Origin: Bradyrhizobium acaciae
GTDB taxonomy: Bacteria > Pseudomonadota > Alphaproteobacteria > Rhizobiales > Xanthobacteraceae
Assembly (NCBI RefSeq): GCF_020889785.1
Contig: NZ_JACMYK010000075.1
Coordinates: forward strand, 1-35,756
Direction: 5' to 3'
DNA: 35,756 nucleotides
In this document: one piece after another, positions 24,507-32,250 of the stretch
Layout: each line of letters opens with the position of its first letter
Position numbering within the stretch: the stretch's first letter is position 1
Translations under genes and position numbers: made by a program
The notes under the pieces: model-generated
Told to the model about the DNA's origin: nothing
Seen by the model: the letters and a program-made list of their open reading frames with translations, nothing else
The model's database searches: none

Positions 24507-25316
24507 GTGGCGGAGGCAAAGAGCCCTTCGGGCCTGTCGAAGGTGCTGAATGCGGCGTGGGTCCGCCCGTTCCTGTTCCTGGTCGTCATCGTGGCGGCCT
24601 GGGACCTCGCGATCCGCCTGTTCCATATTCCGGCCTACCAGATCCCGTCGCCCGGCGACGTCGTCGCGGTGCTCTGGAGCGACTGGCCGGAGCTGCTACG
24701 GCAGTCCTGGCCGACCACCTACGCGACGATCTGCGGCTTCCTGCTCTCGGCGCTGTTCGGCGTTCCCGTCGCGATGCTGATCGCCGGCTCGAAGACGGTC
24801 GAGAGCTACGTCTATCCGCTGCTGGTGTTCTCCCAATCGGTGCCGAAGATCGCGATCGCGCCGCTGTTCGTGGTGTGGTTCGGCTTCGGCATCATCCCCA
24901 AGGTGATTTCCGCGTTCCTGCTCGGCTTCTTCCCGGTCGTGGTCTCGGCAGTGCAGGGCTTCAAGTCCGTCGATCCTGACATGGTCGATCTGGCGCGCGC
25001 GATGCAGGGCAGCCGCTTCAAGGTGTTCTGCGCGGTCAACCTGCCGCACGCGATGCCCGCGATCTTCTCCGGCCTGAAGGTCTCGGTGACGCTCGCCGTG
25101 GTCGGCGCCGTGGTCGGCGAGTTCGTCGGCTCGAATTCCGGCATCGGCTATGTGATGCAGCGCTCGATCGGCACCTTCGACCTGCCGACGATGTTCGCAG
25201 CCTTAGTGATCCTGGCGCTGCTCGGCGTCATCCTGTTCTGGATCGTCGACCGCATCGAGCGGCTGGTGATCCCCTGGCACGTCAGCCAGCGCGACGACAT
25301 CAGTTTCGCTTCGTAG
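24507..25316 (+). CDS. ABC transporter permease (SsuC/TauC-type)
   Basis: A 269-residue inner-membrane protein with about six spans. The cytoplasmic coupling loop is recognisable as VDLARAMQGSRFKVFCAVNLPHAMPAIFSGLK, the EAA-type motif of the nitrate/sulfonate/taurine permease family, preceded by YPLLVFSQSVPKIAIAPLFVVWFG. GTG at 24507 is chosen as start because AGGGAG lies 6 nt upstream; GTG at 24492 would overlap that site. It forms the importer with the binding protein (25487) and the ATPase (26649). A CGTCATTGCGAG-family repeat separates it from the binding-protein gene. The substrate is unknown; this family imports sulfonates, pyrimidines, thiamine precursors and other small molecules. Confidence 0.94.
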   Translation: MAEAKSPSGLSKVLNAAWVRPFLFLVVIVAAWDLAIRLFHIPAYQIPSPGDVVAVLWSDWPELLRQSWPTTYATICGFLLSALFGVPVAMLIAGSKTVESYVYPLLVFSQSVPKIAIAPLFVVWFGFGIIPKVISAFLLGFFPVVVSAVQGFKSVDPDMVDLARAMQGSRFKVFCAVNLPHAMPAIFSGLKVSVTLAVVGAVVGEFVGSNSGIGYVMQRSIGTFDLPTMFAALVILALLGVILFWIVDRIERLVIPWHVSQRDDISFAS

Positions 25317-25341
25317 GATTGTGCACAGAAACAACAGCAAA

Positions 25342-25462
25342 CGTCATTGCGAGGAGCGACAGCGACGAAGCAATCCATCTCTCCACTTGCCGCACGATGG
25401 ATTGCTTCGCGGAGCCTGTCATCCGGCGGCGCTTCGCGCCGACCGGGTGGCTCGCAATGACG
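25342..25462. repeat. Intergenic repeat, CGTCATTGCGAG family, inside the ABC operon
   Basis: The ends are CGTCATTGCGAG and CTCGCAATGACG, a perfect 12-bp inverted repeat. Inside, GAAGCAATCCATC pairs with GATGGATTGCTTCG, and GGCGGCGCTTCGCGCCGACC forms a small hairpin. It starts 25 bp after the permease stop and ends 24 bp before the binding-protein start. Confidence 0.85.
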
Positions 25463-25486
25463 AAAAAACAACGGGAGGATTAACGG

Positions 25487-26482
25487 ATGCGATTGATCAC
25501 TGCTGTCATTGCCGCACTGGCCTGGACCGCGCTTGCGGTGGCACCCGCGTCTGCGGCGGACAAGGTCGTGCTGATGCTGAACTGGTACGTCTATGGCGAG
25601 CACGCGCCGTTCTATTACGGCAAGGCCAAAGGCATCTATGCCGCAGAAGGCATCGACCTCGAGATCCAGGAAGGCCGCGGCTCGGCTGCGACCACGCAGG
25701 CGGTGGCCGCCAAGACCGCGGATTTCGGCTATGTCGACGTGCCGACGATGATGCGTGCGGCGGTGAAGGGCGCGCCCGTGATCGCCACCGGCGTGCTGCT
25801 GCAGACCAGCCCGATGTCGGCGATGGGCTTCGTCGACAAGAACATCAGGAAACCCGAGGATATCAAGGGCAAGACGGTTGCGATCACGCCGGCGGACTCG
25901 ATGACCCAGATCTGGCCGCTGTTCCTGAAGAAGACCGGTCTGAAGGAAAGCGACTTCAACACCGTTGCCGGCGACGGCCAGACCAAGCTCAACGCCGTCA
26001 TCAACGGCCAGGCCGATCTCCTGCTCGGCTATGTCATGGACCAGTCGATGAAGATCAAGGACGCCACCGGCAAGGACGTCTACCCGATCAAGTTCGCCGA
26101 CTACGGCATCAACATGGTGTCGTCGGGGATCATCGCGAACTCGGACTATGTGAAGGCTAATGCCGATCTGGTCCGCCGCTTCATGTCGGCGACGACGAAG
26201 GCGGTGGAGGCCGCCGAGAAGGACCCGAAGGCGGCCGCGCAGTCGATCCTCGACGCCAACCCGAAGGGCGGCAAGATCGATACGTTGACGCAAGGCTTCG
26301 AGCTGACGATCCCGCTCTATCGCACGCCGGAGACCAAGGCCAAGCGGCCGTTCCAGGTCACCGACCAGAACATGACCGAGTCGGTCGATCTGATGGTCGA
26401 GTATGGCGGCCTCGACGCCAAAGCGAAGGCCAATCCGAAGGCGTTCTACACCAACGACTATCTGCCGAAGGGTGACTCGTGA
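25487..26482 (+). CDS. ABC transporter substrate-binding protein (NMT1/THI5-like)
   Basis: A 331-residue periplasmic protein. The signal peptide MRLITAVIAALAWTALAVAP is cut near ASA-ADK at residue 23. The mature domain begins VVLMLNWYVYGEHAPFYYGKAKGIY, the hallmark of the SsuA/THI5/NMT1 group, followed by GRGSAATTQAVAAKTADFGYVD and NAVINGQADLLLGYVMDQ. The start at 25487 has a strong GGGAGGA. It captures the substrate for the importer. NMT1-like relatives often bind aromatic, pyrimidine-like or sulfonated ligands; the enzymes downstream suggest a polyol or sugar-like ligand here, which would be unusual. Palindromic repeats flank the gene on both sides. Confidence 0.94.
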   Translation: MRLITAVIAALAWTALAVAPASAADKVVLMLNWYVYGEHAPFYYGKAKGIYAAEGIDLEIQEGRGSAATTQAVAAKTADFGYVDVPTMMRAAVKGAPVIATGVLLQTSPMSAMGFVDKNIRKPEDIKGKTVAITPADSMTQIWPLFLKKTGLKESDFNTVAGDGQTKLNAVINGQADLLLGYVMDQSMKIKDATGKDVYPIKFADYGINMVSSGIIANSDYVKANADLVRRFMSATTKAVEAAEKDPKAAAQSILDANPKGGKIDTLTQGFELTIPLYRTPETKAKRPFQVTDQNMTESVDLMVEYGGLDAKAKANPKAFYTNDYLPKGDS

Positions 26483-26495
26483 CCCACACTCAACT

Positions 26496-26631
26496 GTCGT
26501 CCCTGCCGAGTGCGCGATTGCGCACGGAGCAAGGACCCATAACCCCCGGCGTTAGTTGTTGCGGAATGTCTCTCCCCATGTGCCCGAACGAGAAGCCGCG
26601 GCGTATGGGTCCCTGCTTTCGCAGGGACGAC
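26496..26631. repeat. Palindromic repeat with nested GTGCGCGATTGCGCAC, inside the ABC operon
   Basis: The left end is GTCGTCCCTGCC, then the one-base variant of the nested palindrome at 26510-26525, then GGAGCAAGGACCCATAA. The right end is GTATGGGTCCCTGC-TTTC-GCAGGGACGAC. It starts 13 bp after the binding-protein stop and ends 17 bp before the ATPase start. The stem uses CCCTGC instead of CCCGGC on both sides, so the two ends have changed together. Confidence 0.83.
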
Positions 26632-26648
26632 GGGTGGAGAGAGGCGCG

Positions 26649-27497
26649 ATGAATCCCGCAACCAGACTCGCTGACATCAACCAGCCCGCCGCGCATCTGC
26701 GCCTGGTCTCTGACCGCGCGGCAGGCGCCGCGCCGGGCATCAAACTGTCCGGCGTGTCGAAAACCTACCGCTCGCGCGATGGCGACGTGCCGTCGTTGCG
26801 GCCGCTCGACTTCACCATCAATGACGGCGAGTTCTTTGTGGTGGTCGGGCCGTCCGGCTGCGGCAAGTCCACGCTGCTCAAGATGATCTCGGGCCTGTTG
26901 CCGCCGACGACGGGAGAGGTGTTGGTCGATGGCGAGCCGGTAACCAGGCCGCACGGCAATGTCGGCATCGTGTTCCAGAACGCGCTGTTGCTGCCGTGGC
27001 GCAACATCCTGTCCAACGTCATGCTGCCGATCGACATGAAGCGGCTCGCCCGCGACAAATATCTCGCCCGCGCCAAGGCGCTGCTGAAGCTCGTCGGGCT
27101 CGAGGGTTTTGAGAAGAAGCTGCCCTGGCAATTGTCCGGCGGTATGCAGCAGCGCGCCTCGATCTGCCGCGCGCTGGTGCATGATCCCAAGATCATGCTG
27201 ATGGACGAGCCGTTCGGCGCGCTCGACGCCATGACGCGGGAACGGATGAACGTCGAGCTGATGCGGATCCAGCGCGAGACCGGCAAGACGGTGCTGCTGA
27301 TCACGCACTCGATCCCCGAAGCCGTGTTCCTCGCCGATCGTGTGCTTGTGATGACCGAGCGCCCCGGCGCGATCGCCGCGATCTACGACGTGCCGATGCC
27401 GCGACCGCGCTCGCTCGAGACCATGTCCGATCCCGTCTTCACCGAACTGGTGCAGCGGATCCGCAAGCATTTCTTCACGCAGGGGTCGCTGGACTAA
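26649..27497 (+). CDS. ABC transporter ATP-binding protein (SsuB/TauB-type)
   Basis: A 282-residue ATPase. The motifs run in order: Walker A GPSGCGKST at about 67-75, Q-loop IVFQNALLLPWRN, signature LSGGMQQRASICRAL, Walker B IMLMDEPFGALD and the switch histidine in LLITHSIPEAVFLADR. The start at 26649 follows AGAGAGG; the frame extends upstream through the repeat, which is not coding. It has about 30 extra N-terminal residues before the domain (KLSGVSKTY), as many relatives do. It energises the importer. Its stop lies 14 bp before the next start, so the enzyme genes that follow are very probably in the same operon. Confidence 0.95.
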   Translation: MNPATRLADINQPAAHLRLVSDRAAGAAPGIKLSGVSKTYRSRDGDVPSLRPLDFTINDGEFFVVVGPSGCGKSTLLKMISGLLPPTTGEVLVDGEPVTRPHGNVGIVFQNALLLPWRNILSNVMLPIDMKRLARDKYLARAKALLKLVGLEGFEKKLPWQLSGGMQQRASICRALVHDPKIMLMDEPFGALDAMTRERMNVELMRIQRETGKTVLLITHSIPEAVFLADRVLVMTERPGAIAAIYDVPMPRPRSLETMSDPVFTELVQRIRKHFFTQGSLD

Positions 27498-27511
27498 CAC
27501 CCGAGCCTTCA

Positions 27512-28918
27512 ATGTCGCTTCGCCTCAAAGTCAACGATATCGCGTTCTTCGAACGGCCTTTGGTGTTCGCCCGGCCGTTCCGTTTCGGCGCGGTGACGAT
27601 CACCGCGTCGACGCAGCTGTTCGTGCGGGTCGTGATCGAGGTGGAAGGCAGGGGCCGCGCGACCGGCGCCGGCGCCGAAATGCTGGCGCCGAAATGGTTC
27701 GACAAGCGGCCGCATCTGACGGAGGCGCAGTCGCTCGACGGCCTGCGCCGCTCGCTTGCGATCGCGCGCGAGCTCTATCTGGCGAACCGGGATTTCGAGA
27801 CCGCGTTCGGTCTGCATGCCAGCTGTCTCGGTCCGCAGGTCGCGGCTTGTGCCGCGGAAGACATTCCGGCGCTCGCCGCCGGCTTTGGCCCGGCCGAGAT
27901 CGACAAGGCAATCCTGGATGCGTTGCTGCGCGCGGCCGGCGCGAATTTCTTCGACGGCATGGCCGGCAACATCGCCGGCATCGACGCGCGGCTGACGCCA
28001 GATCTCGAGGATGTGGCCATTGCTCAGTTCCTGTCGACGCGCAAGCGGCTCGACCGTGTCGCCGTCAGGCATACGGTCGGGATGGACGATAAGGTTGAAG
28101 GCGAGGGCGGCGTCGCCGACGCGAACGAGAACGCGGGGGCACGCTATTTCAAGCTCAAGCTGAACGGCGATCCCGCGCATGACGCGGCGCGGCTGGCGCG
28201 GATCGGCAGCGAGCTCGCCAAGCTGCCTTACGCCACCAGGACCACTCTCGACGCCAATGAGCAATATGCCGACCTTGCCGCACTGAACGCGTTGGCCGAG
28301 CGGCTCGACCATGACGCGGCGCTGCGGTCGATCGCCGCAAACCTGCTCTATATCGAGCAGCCGATGCCGCGCGATATCACAAAGGCCTCGCCGCTCGGGG
28401 GGCTCGCCACGCGCAGCTTCATCGTCGATGAGGCCGACGATTCCTACGATGCGTTCCCGCAGGCGCGGGCGCTGGGCTATCGCGGCATTTCCTCGAAATC
28501 CTGCAAGGGCATCTACAAGTCGATCATCAATGCCACCCGCGCGGCGGCGTGGAGCGCGGATGGCGACCAGTATTTCATCAGCGGTGAGGACCTGACCTGC
28601 CAGGCAGGGCTCGGTGTGCAGCAGGACCTTGCACTCGGCGCACTGATCGGCGTTCCCCATGCCGAGCGCAACGGCCACCATTACGTCGACGGCTTTGCCG
28701 ACACTCCGGCTGACGAAGCTGATGCCTTCCTCACCGCGCATCCCGATCTCTACGCGCGTGCCGGCGGCAAGGTGCGCCTTGCGATCCATGACGGCGATCT
28801 CCTGACTGGATCGATCGCCGCGGCACCGGGCTTTGCCAGTTCGATCCATCCGGACTGGTCCACCATGCAGCCGCTCAAACGGCCAACACCACGCGTTTCG
28901 CAGGAGCAAGCAGTATGA
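27512..28918 (+). CDS. Enolase-superfamily (mandelate racemase/muconate lactonizing-like) enzyme
   Basis: A 468-residue protein whose C-terminal barrel shows the enolase-superfamily active site. The catalytic K-x-K is Lys214/Lys216 (YFKLKLNGD); metal ligands are Asp247 (DANEQY), Glu282 (YIEQPMP) and Asp306/Glu307 (IVDEADDSYD); and a second catalytic Lys329 lies in SSKSCKG. Two lysines on opposite faces are the muconate-lactonizing or epimerase pattern. It is about 100 residues longer than typical members. Such enzymes abstract the proton next to a carboxylate to dehydrate, epimerise or cycloisomerise. The start at 27512, 14 bp after the ATPase stop, has only a weak ribosome site, so it is probably translationally coupled. 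It overlaps the next gene by ATGA. Confidence 0.86.
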   Translation: MSLRLKVNDIAFFERPLVFARPFRFGAVTITASTQLFVRVVIEVEGRGRATGAGAEMLAPKWFDKRPHLTEAQSLDGLRRSLAIARELYLANRDFETAFGLHASCLGPQVAACAAEDIPALAAGFGPAEIDKAILDALLRAAGANFFDGMAGNIAGIDARLTPDLEDVAIAQFLSTRKRLDRVAVRHTVGMDDKVEGEGGVADANENAGARYFKLKLNGDPAHDAARLARIGSELAKLPYATRTTLDANEQYADLAALNALAERLDHDAALRSIAANLLYIEQPMPRDITKASPLGGLATRSFIVDEADDSYDAFPQARALGYRGISSKSCKGIYKSIINATRAAAWSADGDQYFISGEDLTCQAGLGVQQDLALGALIGVPHAERNGHHYVDGFADTPADEADAFLTAHPDLYARAGGKVRLAIHDGDLLTGSIAAAPGFASSIHPDWSTMQPLKRPTPRVSQEQAV

Positions 28919-30066
28919 CGACCAAACGCCTCGGCCTGATCATGAACGGCGTCACCGGCCGAATGGGGCTCAACCAGCATCTGATCCGCTCGATCGTCGC
29001 GATCCGCGAGCAGGGCGGCGTGCAGCTTTCGAACGGCGACCGCATCATGCCCGATCCGATCCTGGTCGGCCGCGACGCCGACAAGGTCGGCTCACTGGCG
29101 AAGCGCTACAACATCGAGCGCCACACCACCGATCTCGATCGCGCGCTGGAGGACAGGGGCGATACGGTGTTCTTCGACGCCGCCACCACCCAGGCGCGGC
29201 CCTCGCTGCTGACCAAGGCGATCAACGCCGGCAAGCATGTCTATTGCGAGAAGCCGATCGCGACCAATCTCGAGGAGGCCGTCGCGGTGGTGAAGCTTGC
29301 CAACGCCAAGGGCCTCAAGCACGGCACGGTGCAGGACAAGCTGTTCCTGCCCGGCCTGAAGAAGCTCGCCTTCCTGCGCGACTCCGGTTTCTTCGGCCGC
29401 ATGCTCTCTGTGCGCGGCGAGTTCGGCTACTGGGTGTTCGAGGGCGGCTGGCAGGAGGCGCAGCGCCCGTCGTGGAACTACCGCGCCGAGGACGGCGGCG
29501 GCATCATCCTCGATATGGTCTGCCACTGGCGCTACGTGCTCGACAATCTGTTCGGCGAGGTCGAGAGCGTGGTCTGCATCGGGACAACAGATATCCCCGA
29601 GCGCTATGACGAGAAGGGCAAGAAATACCAGGCGACCGCCGATGATTCCGCTTACGCCACCTTTCGTCTGAAGGGCGGCGTGATCGCGCATATCAACATG
29701 AGCTGGGTGACGCGGGTCTACCGCGACGACCTCGTCACCTTCCAGGTCGACGGCACCCATGGCTCGGCAGTGGCGGGCCTGACCGACTGCGTGATCCAGG
29801 CGCGCCAAGCGACGCCGCGGCCGGTGTGGAATCCGGACGAGAAGCGGATGCACGATTTCTACACCGACTGGCAGAAGCTCCCGGAGAATGTCGTCTACGA
29901 CAACGGTTTCAAGGAGCAGTGGGAGATGTTCATCCGCCACGTCTGCGAGGATGCGCCCTACAAATACACGCTGCTCGAGGGTGCCAAGGGCGTGCAGCTT
30001 GCCGAATGCGCGCTGAAGAGCTGGAAGGAGCGGCGCTGGATCGACGTCGCCCCGATCGTGGTCTGA
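28915..30066 (+). CDS. Gfo/Idh/MocA-family dehydrogenase
   Basis: A 383-residue NAD(P)-dependent oxidoreductase. The N-terminal Rossmann fold has a variant nucleotide motif NGVTGRMG, and the family signature CEKPIAT (Glu112-Lys113-Pro114) is clear. The C-terminal sheet domain contains DGGGIILDMVCHWRYVLDNLFG, with the catalytic Asp and His of the family. It oxidises a hydroxyl of a sugar, inositol or glycoside to a ketone, or the reverse. The ATG at 28915 overlaps the stop of the enolase-family gene (ATGA), which shows coupling. The DUF993 gene follows after 15 bp. The combination of this dehydrogenase with a sugar-isomerase-like protein and an aldolase-like protein suggests a multi-step polyol or sugar degradation route. 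Confidence 0.92.
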   Translation: MTTKRLGLIMNGVTGRMGLNQHLIRSIVAIREQGGVQLSNGDRIMPDPILVGRDADKVGSLAKRYNIERHTTDLDRALEDRGDTVFFDAATTQARPSLLTKAINAGKHVYCEKPIATNLEEAVAVVKLANAKGLKHGTVQDKLFLPGLKKLAFLRDSGFFGRMLSVRGEFGYWVFEGGWQEAQRPSWNYRAEDGGGIILDMVCHWRYVLDNLFGEVESVVCIGTTDIPERYDEKGKKYQATADDSAYATFRLKGGVIAHINMSWVTRVYRDDLVTFQVDGTHGSAVAGLTDCVIQARQATPRPVWNPDEKRMHDFYTDWQKLPENVVYDNGFKEQWEMFIRHVCEDAPYKYTLLEGAKGVQLAECALKSWKERRWIDVAPIVV

Positions 30067-30081
30067 GAGAGGGCTTTTGTC

Positions 30082-31275
30082 ATGAACAAGCCAGTCCTGC
30101 CGATCTCGTCGCTGTCGCTGAAGCTCCCCACCACGGGCGGAGGCCTCGAGATTTATCGCCTGGCAGCGTCGCGGACCTTTCCGGCGAAGCTCGAGGGGGC
30201 GCTGAACCGGATCGCGTTCTCGGCTGCCCACGTCGTTGCCGATCCGCGGGCCGACGTCGATCCCTGGCTGAGCGCTGCGATCGATTGGGACAGGACGATT
30301 GCATTCCGCGAGCACGTCTGGGACCTCGGCCTCGGCGTCGCCGAGGCGATGGACACCGCGCAGCGCGGCATGGGGCTGGACTGGGCGACCTCACTCGAAC
30401 TGATCCGGCGCTCGGTCAAAGCCGCGAAGGCCAGAGGCAACGCGCTGGTGTTTTCGGGCGCCGGCACCGATCATCTCGCCGCGGAAGATGCCAGGTCGAT
30501 CGACGACGTGATCCGTGCCTATGAGGAGCAGATCGCGGCCGTGGAGAAGGCCGGCGGGCGGATCATCCTGATGGCCTCGCGCGCGCTGGCGAAGTTGGGA
30601 AAGAGCGCAGAGGACTATGCGAGAGTTTACGACCGCGTGCTGTCGCAGGTCCGTGAACCCGTGATCATCCACTGGCTCGGCGACATGTTCGATCCGGCGC
30701 TATCGGGCTATTGGGGCACCGCCGATCTCGACAAGGCGATGGATACGGCGGTTGCGATCATCAACGCCAACGCGGCCAAGGTCGACGGCGTCAAGGTCTC
30801 GCTGCTCGACAAGCAGCGCGAGATCGACATGCGGCGCCGGCTCGATCCCCGCGTCAAGATGTACACCGGCGACGACTTCAACTATGCCGAGCTGATCGCC
30901 GGCGATGACAAGGGCTTCTCCCACGCGCTGCTCGGCATCTTCGACGCGATCGCGCCGGCCGCGTCCTATGCGCTGTCGCGGCTGGCCGCAGGCGATGAGG
31001 CCGGCTTCCATGACGTGCTGGGGCCGACGGTGCCGCTGTCGCGCCACATCTTCAAGGCGCCGACGCGCTTCTACAAGACCGGCATTGTGTTCATGGCCTA
31101 TCTCAACGGGCATCAGGATCACTTCACGATGGTCGGCGGACAGGAAAGCGCGCGCTCGACCCTGCATCTCGCCGAGCTGTTCCGGCTCGCCGACCAGGCG
31201 GGACTGCTCGCCGATCCGGAGCTTGCGACACGACGGATGCAGGCCATCCTGGCCACACGCGGCATCGACGCCTGA
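30082..31275 (+). CDS. DUF993 family protein (dihydrodipicolinate-synthase-like TIM barrel)
   Basis: A 397-residue protein that I recognise as the DUF993 group, remotely related to dihydrodipicolinate synthase-type class I aldolases. Barrel strands are seen in NALVFSGAGTD, IILMASRAL, PVIIHWLGDMFDP and VDGVKVSLLDKQ. Lys238 in GVKVS sits where the Schiff-base lysine of such barrels is expected, and YTGDDFNYAELI follows. If so, it makes or breaks a carbon-carbon bond next to a keto acid. No biochemical function is firmly known to me for the family. It is placed between the MocA-type dehydrogenase and the isomerase-like gene, whose ATG shares a base with its stop (TGATG), so it is a core part of the operon. 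Confidence 0.85.
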   Translation: MNKPVLPISSLSLKLPTTGGGLEIYRLAASRTFPAKLEGALNRIAFSAAHVVADPRADVDPWLSAAIDWDRTIAFREHVWDLGLGVAEAMDTAQRGMGLDWATSLELIRRSVKAAKARGNALVFSGAGTDHLAAEDARSIDDVIRAYEEQIAAVEKAGGRIILMASRALAKLGKSAEDYARVYDRVLSQVREPVIIHWLGDMFDPALSGYWGTADLDKAMDTAVAIINANAAKVDGVKVSLLDKQREIDMRRRLDPRVKMYTGDDFNYAELIAGDDKGFSHALLGIFDAIAPAASYALSRLAAGDEAGFHDVLGPTVPLSRHIFKAPTRFYKTGIVFMAYLNGHQDHFTMVGGQESARSTLHLAELFRLADQAGLLADPELATRRMQAILATRGIDA

Positions 31276-32138
31276 TGCGCGACTTTTCCAACGATCACCG
31301 CTGGCTGTCGCTGAACACGGCAACGGTCCGCAAGCAGGGCGATCTCATCGCGATCATCGACGCTTGCGCGCGCCACGGCATCCGCGCCATCGATCCCTGG
31401 CGCGACCAGGTCGCTGCCGTCGGCCTCGACCGCGCCGTGCGCGCGGTGAAGGACGCCGGGCTTGATCTGTCAGGCTATTGCCGCGGCGGCATGTTTACGG
31501 CCGACAATGCGCACCGCAGCGAGGCGCGGGACGACAACCGCCGCGCGGTCGACGAGGCGGCGGCGCTCGGCGCCTCCTGCATCGTGCTGGTGGTGGGCGG
31601 CCTGCCGCAATATTCGCGGCCGGGCAGTGCGGCCTCGAAGGACATCGCCGCCGCGCGCCGGCAGGTGCAGGACGGCATCGCCGAGATGCTGGACTATGCA
31701 AAGCAGGCCAAACTTCCGCTCGCGATCGAGCCGCTGCATCCGGCCTATGCCGCCGACCGCGCCTGCGTGAACACGACCAAGCATGCGCTCGACATCTGCG
31801 ACGCGCTCGATCCCGGCCGCACCGGCGCCATCGGCGTCGCGCTCGACGTCTATCACATCTGGTGGGATCCGGAACTGAAGAGCCAGATCGCGCGCGCCGG
31901 CAAGGATCGCCTGCTCGCCTTCCACGTCTGCGACTGGCTGGTGCCGACCAGGGACATCCTCAACGACCGCGGCATGATGGGCGACGGCGTCATCGACATC
32001 AAATCGGTCCGCGCGATGGTCGAGGCGCAGGGCTTTGCCGGCTATTCGGAGATCGAGATCTTCTCGAATGACTGGTGGAGCCGGCCGCTGGACGAGGTGC
32101 TGGGGGCCTGCATCGAGCGGCACCGCTCGGCGGTCTGA
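31275..32138 (+). CDS. Sugar phosphate isomerase/epimerase-like TIM-barrel protein
   Basis: A 287-residue AP-endonuclease-2/xylose-isomerase-like barrel. Candidate metal ligands are Glu152 (AIEPLHPAY), Asp191 and His194 (ALDVYHIWWDP), the His in LAFHVCDW and Glu261 (YSEIEIFSNDWW), the usual Glu-Asp-His-Glu set. The family includes sugar epimerases, inosose dehydratase (IolE) and 3-keto-glycoside lyases. The start at 31275 overlaps the DUF993 stop by one base. It is the last gene of the operon; a small hairpin CCACCG-GTT-CGGTGG follows at about 32145, but without a T-tract. It probably isomerises or dehydrates the keto product of the MocA-type dehydrogenase; that step is inferred. Confidence 0.9.
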   Translation: MRDFSNDHRWLSLNTATVRKQGDLIAIIDACARHGIRAIDPWRDQVAAVGLDRAVRAVKDAGLDLSGYCRGGMFTADNAHRSEARDDNRRAVDEAAALGASCIVLVVGGLPQYSRPGSAASKDIAAARRQVQDGIAEMLDYAKQAKLPLAIEPLHPAYAADRACVNTTKHALDICDALDPGRTGAIGVALDVYHIWWDPELKSQIARAGKDRLLAFHVCDWLVPTRDILNDRGMMGDGVIDIKSVRAMVEAQGFAGYSEIEIFSNDWWSRPLDEVLGACIERHRSAV

Positions 32139-32250
32139 CCCGACCACCGGTTCGGTGGACAAGGCAAAGCGTGCCCGTTATTCCGGGGGCGTGGGTGTGA
32201 ACGGCACCGAGAGCCGTTGAACGCCGCGGTCCGGACCTTCGGAGCACGAC

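Noticed and set aside
17884..25462. CGTCATTGCGAG elements as insertion sequences or attachment sites
   Set aside because: About 85-120 bp with no transposase, no visible target duplication and no tRNA gene; better described as non-autonomous repeats.
15751..26631. Possible CRISPR array from recurring palindromic units
   Set aside because: The repeats are kilobases apart, differ in length and interior, and have no regular spacers or cas genes; they are dispersed intergenic elements.
27509..28909. Minus-strand open frame opposite the enolase-superfamily gene
   Set aside because: Nearly the same length as the real gene, but without motifs; the plus strand has a full active site and ATGA coupling to the next gene.
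32145..32160. Terminator after the catabolic operon
   Set aside because: CCACCG-GTT-CGGTGG is a short hairpin, but no T-tract follows, so I did not list it as a terminator.
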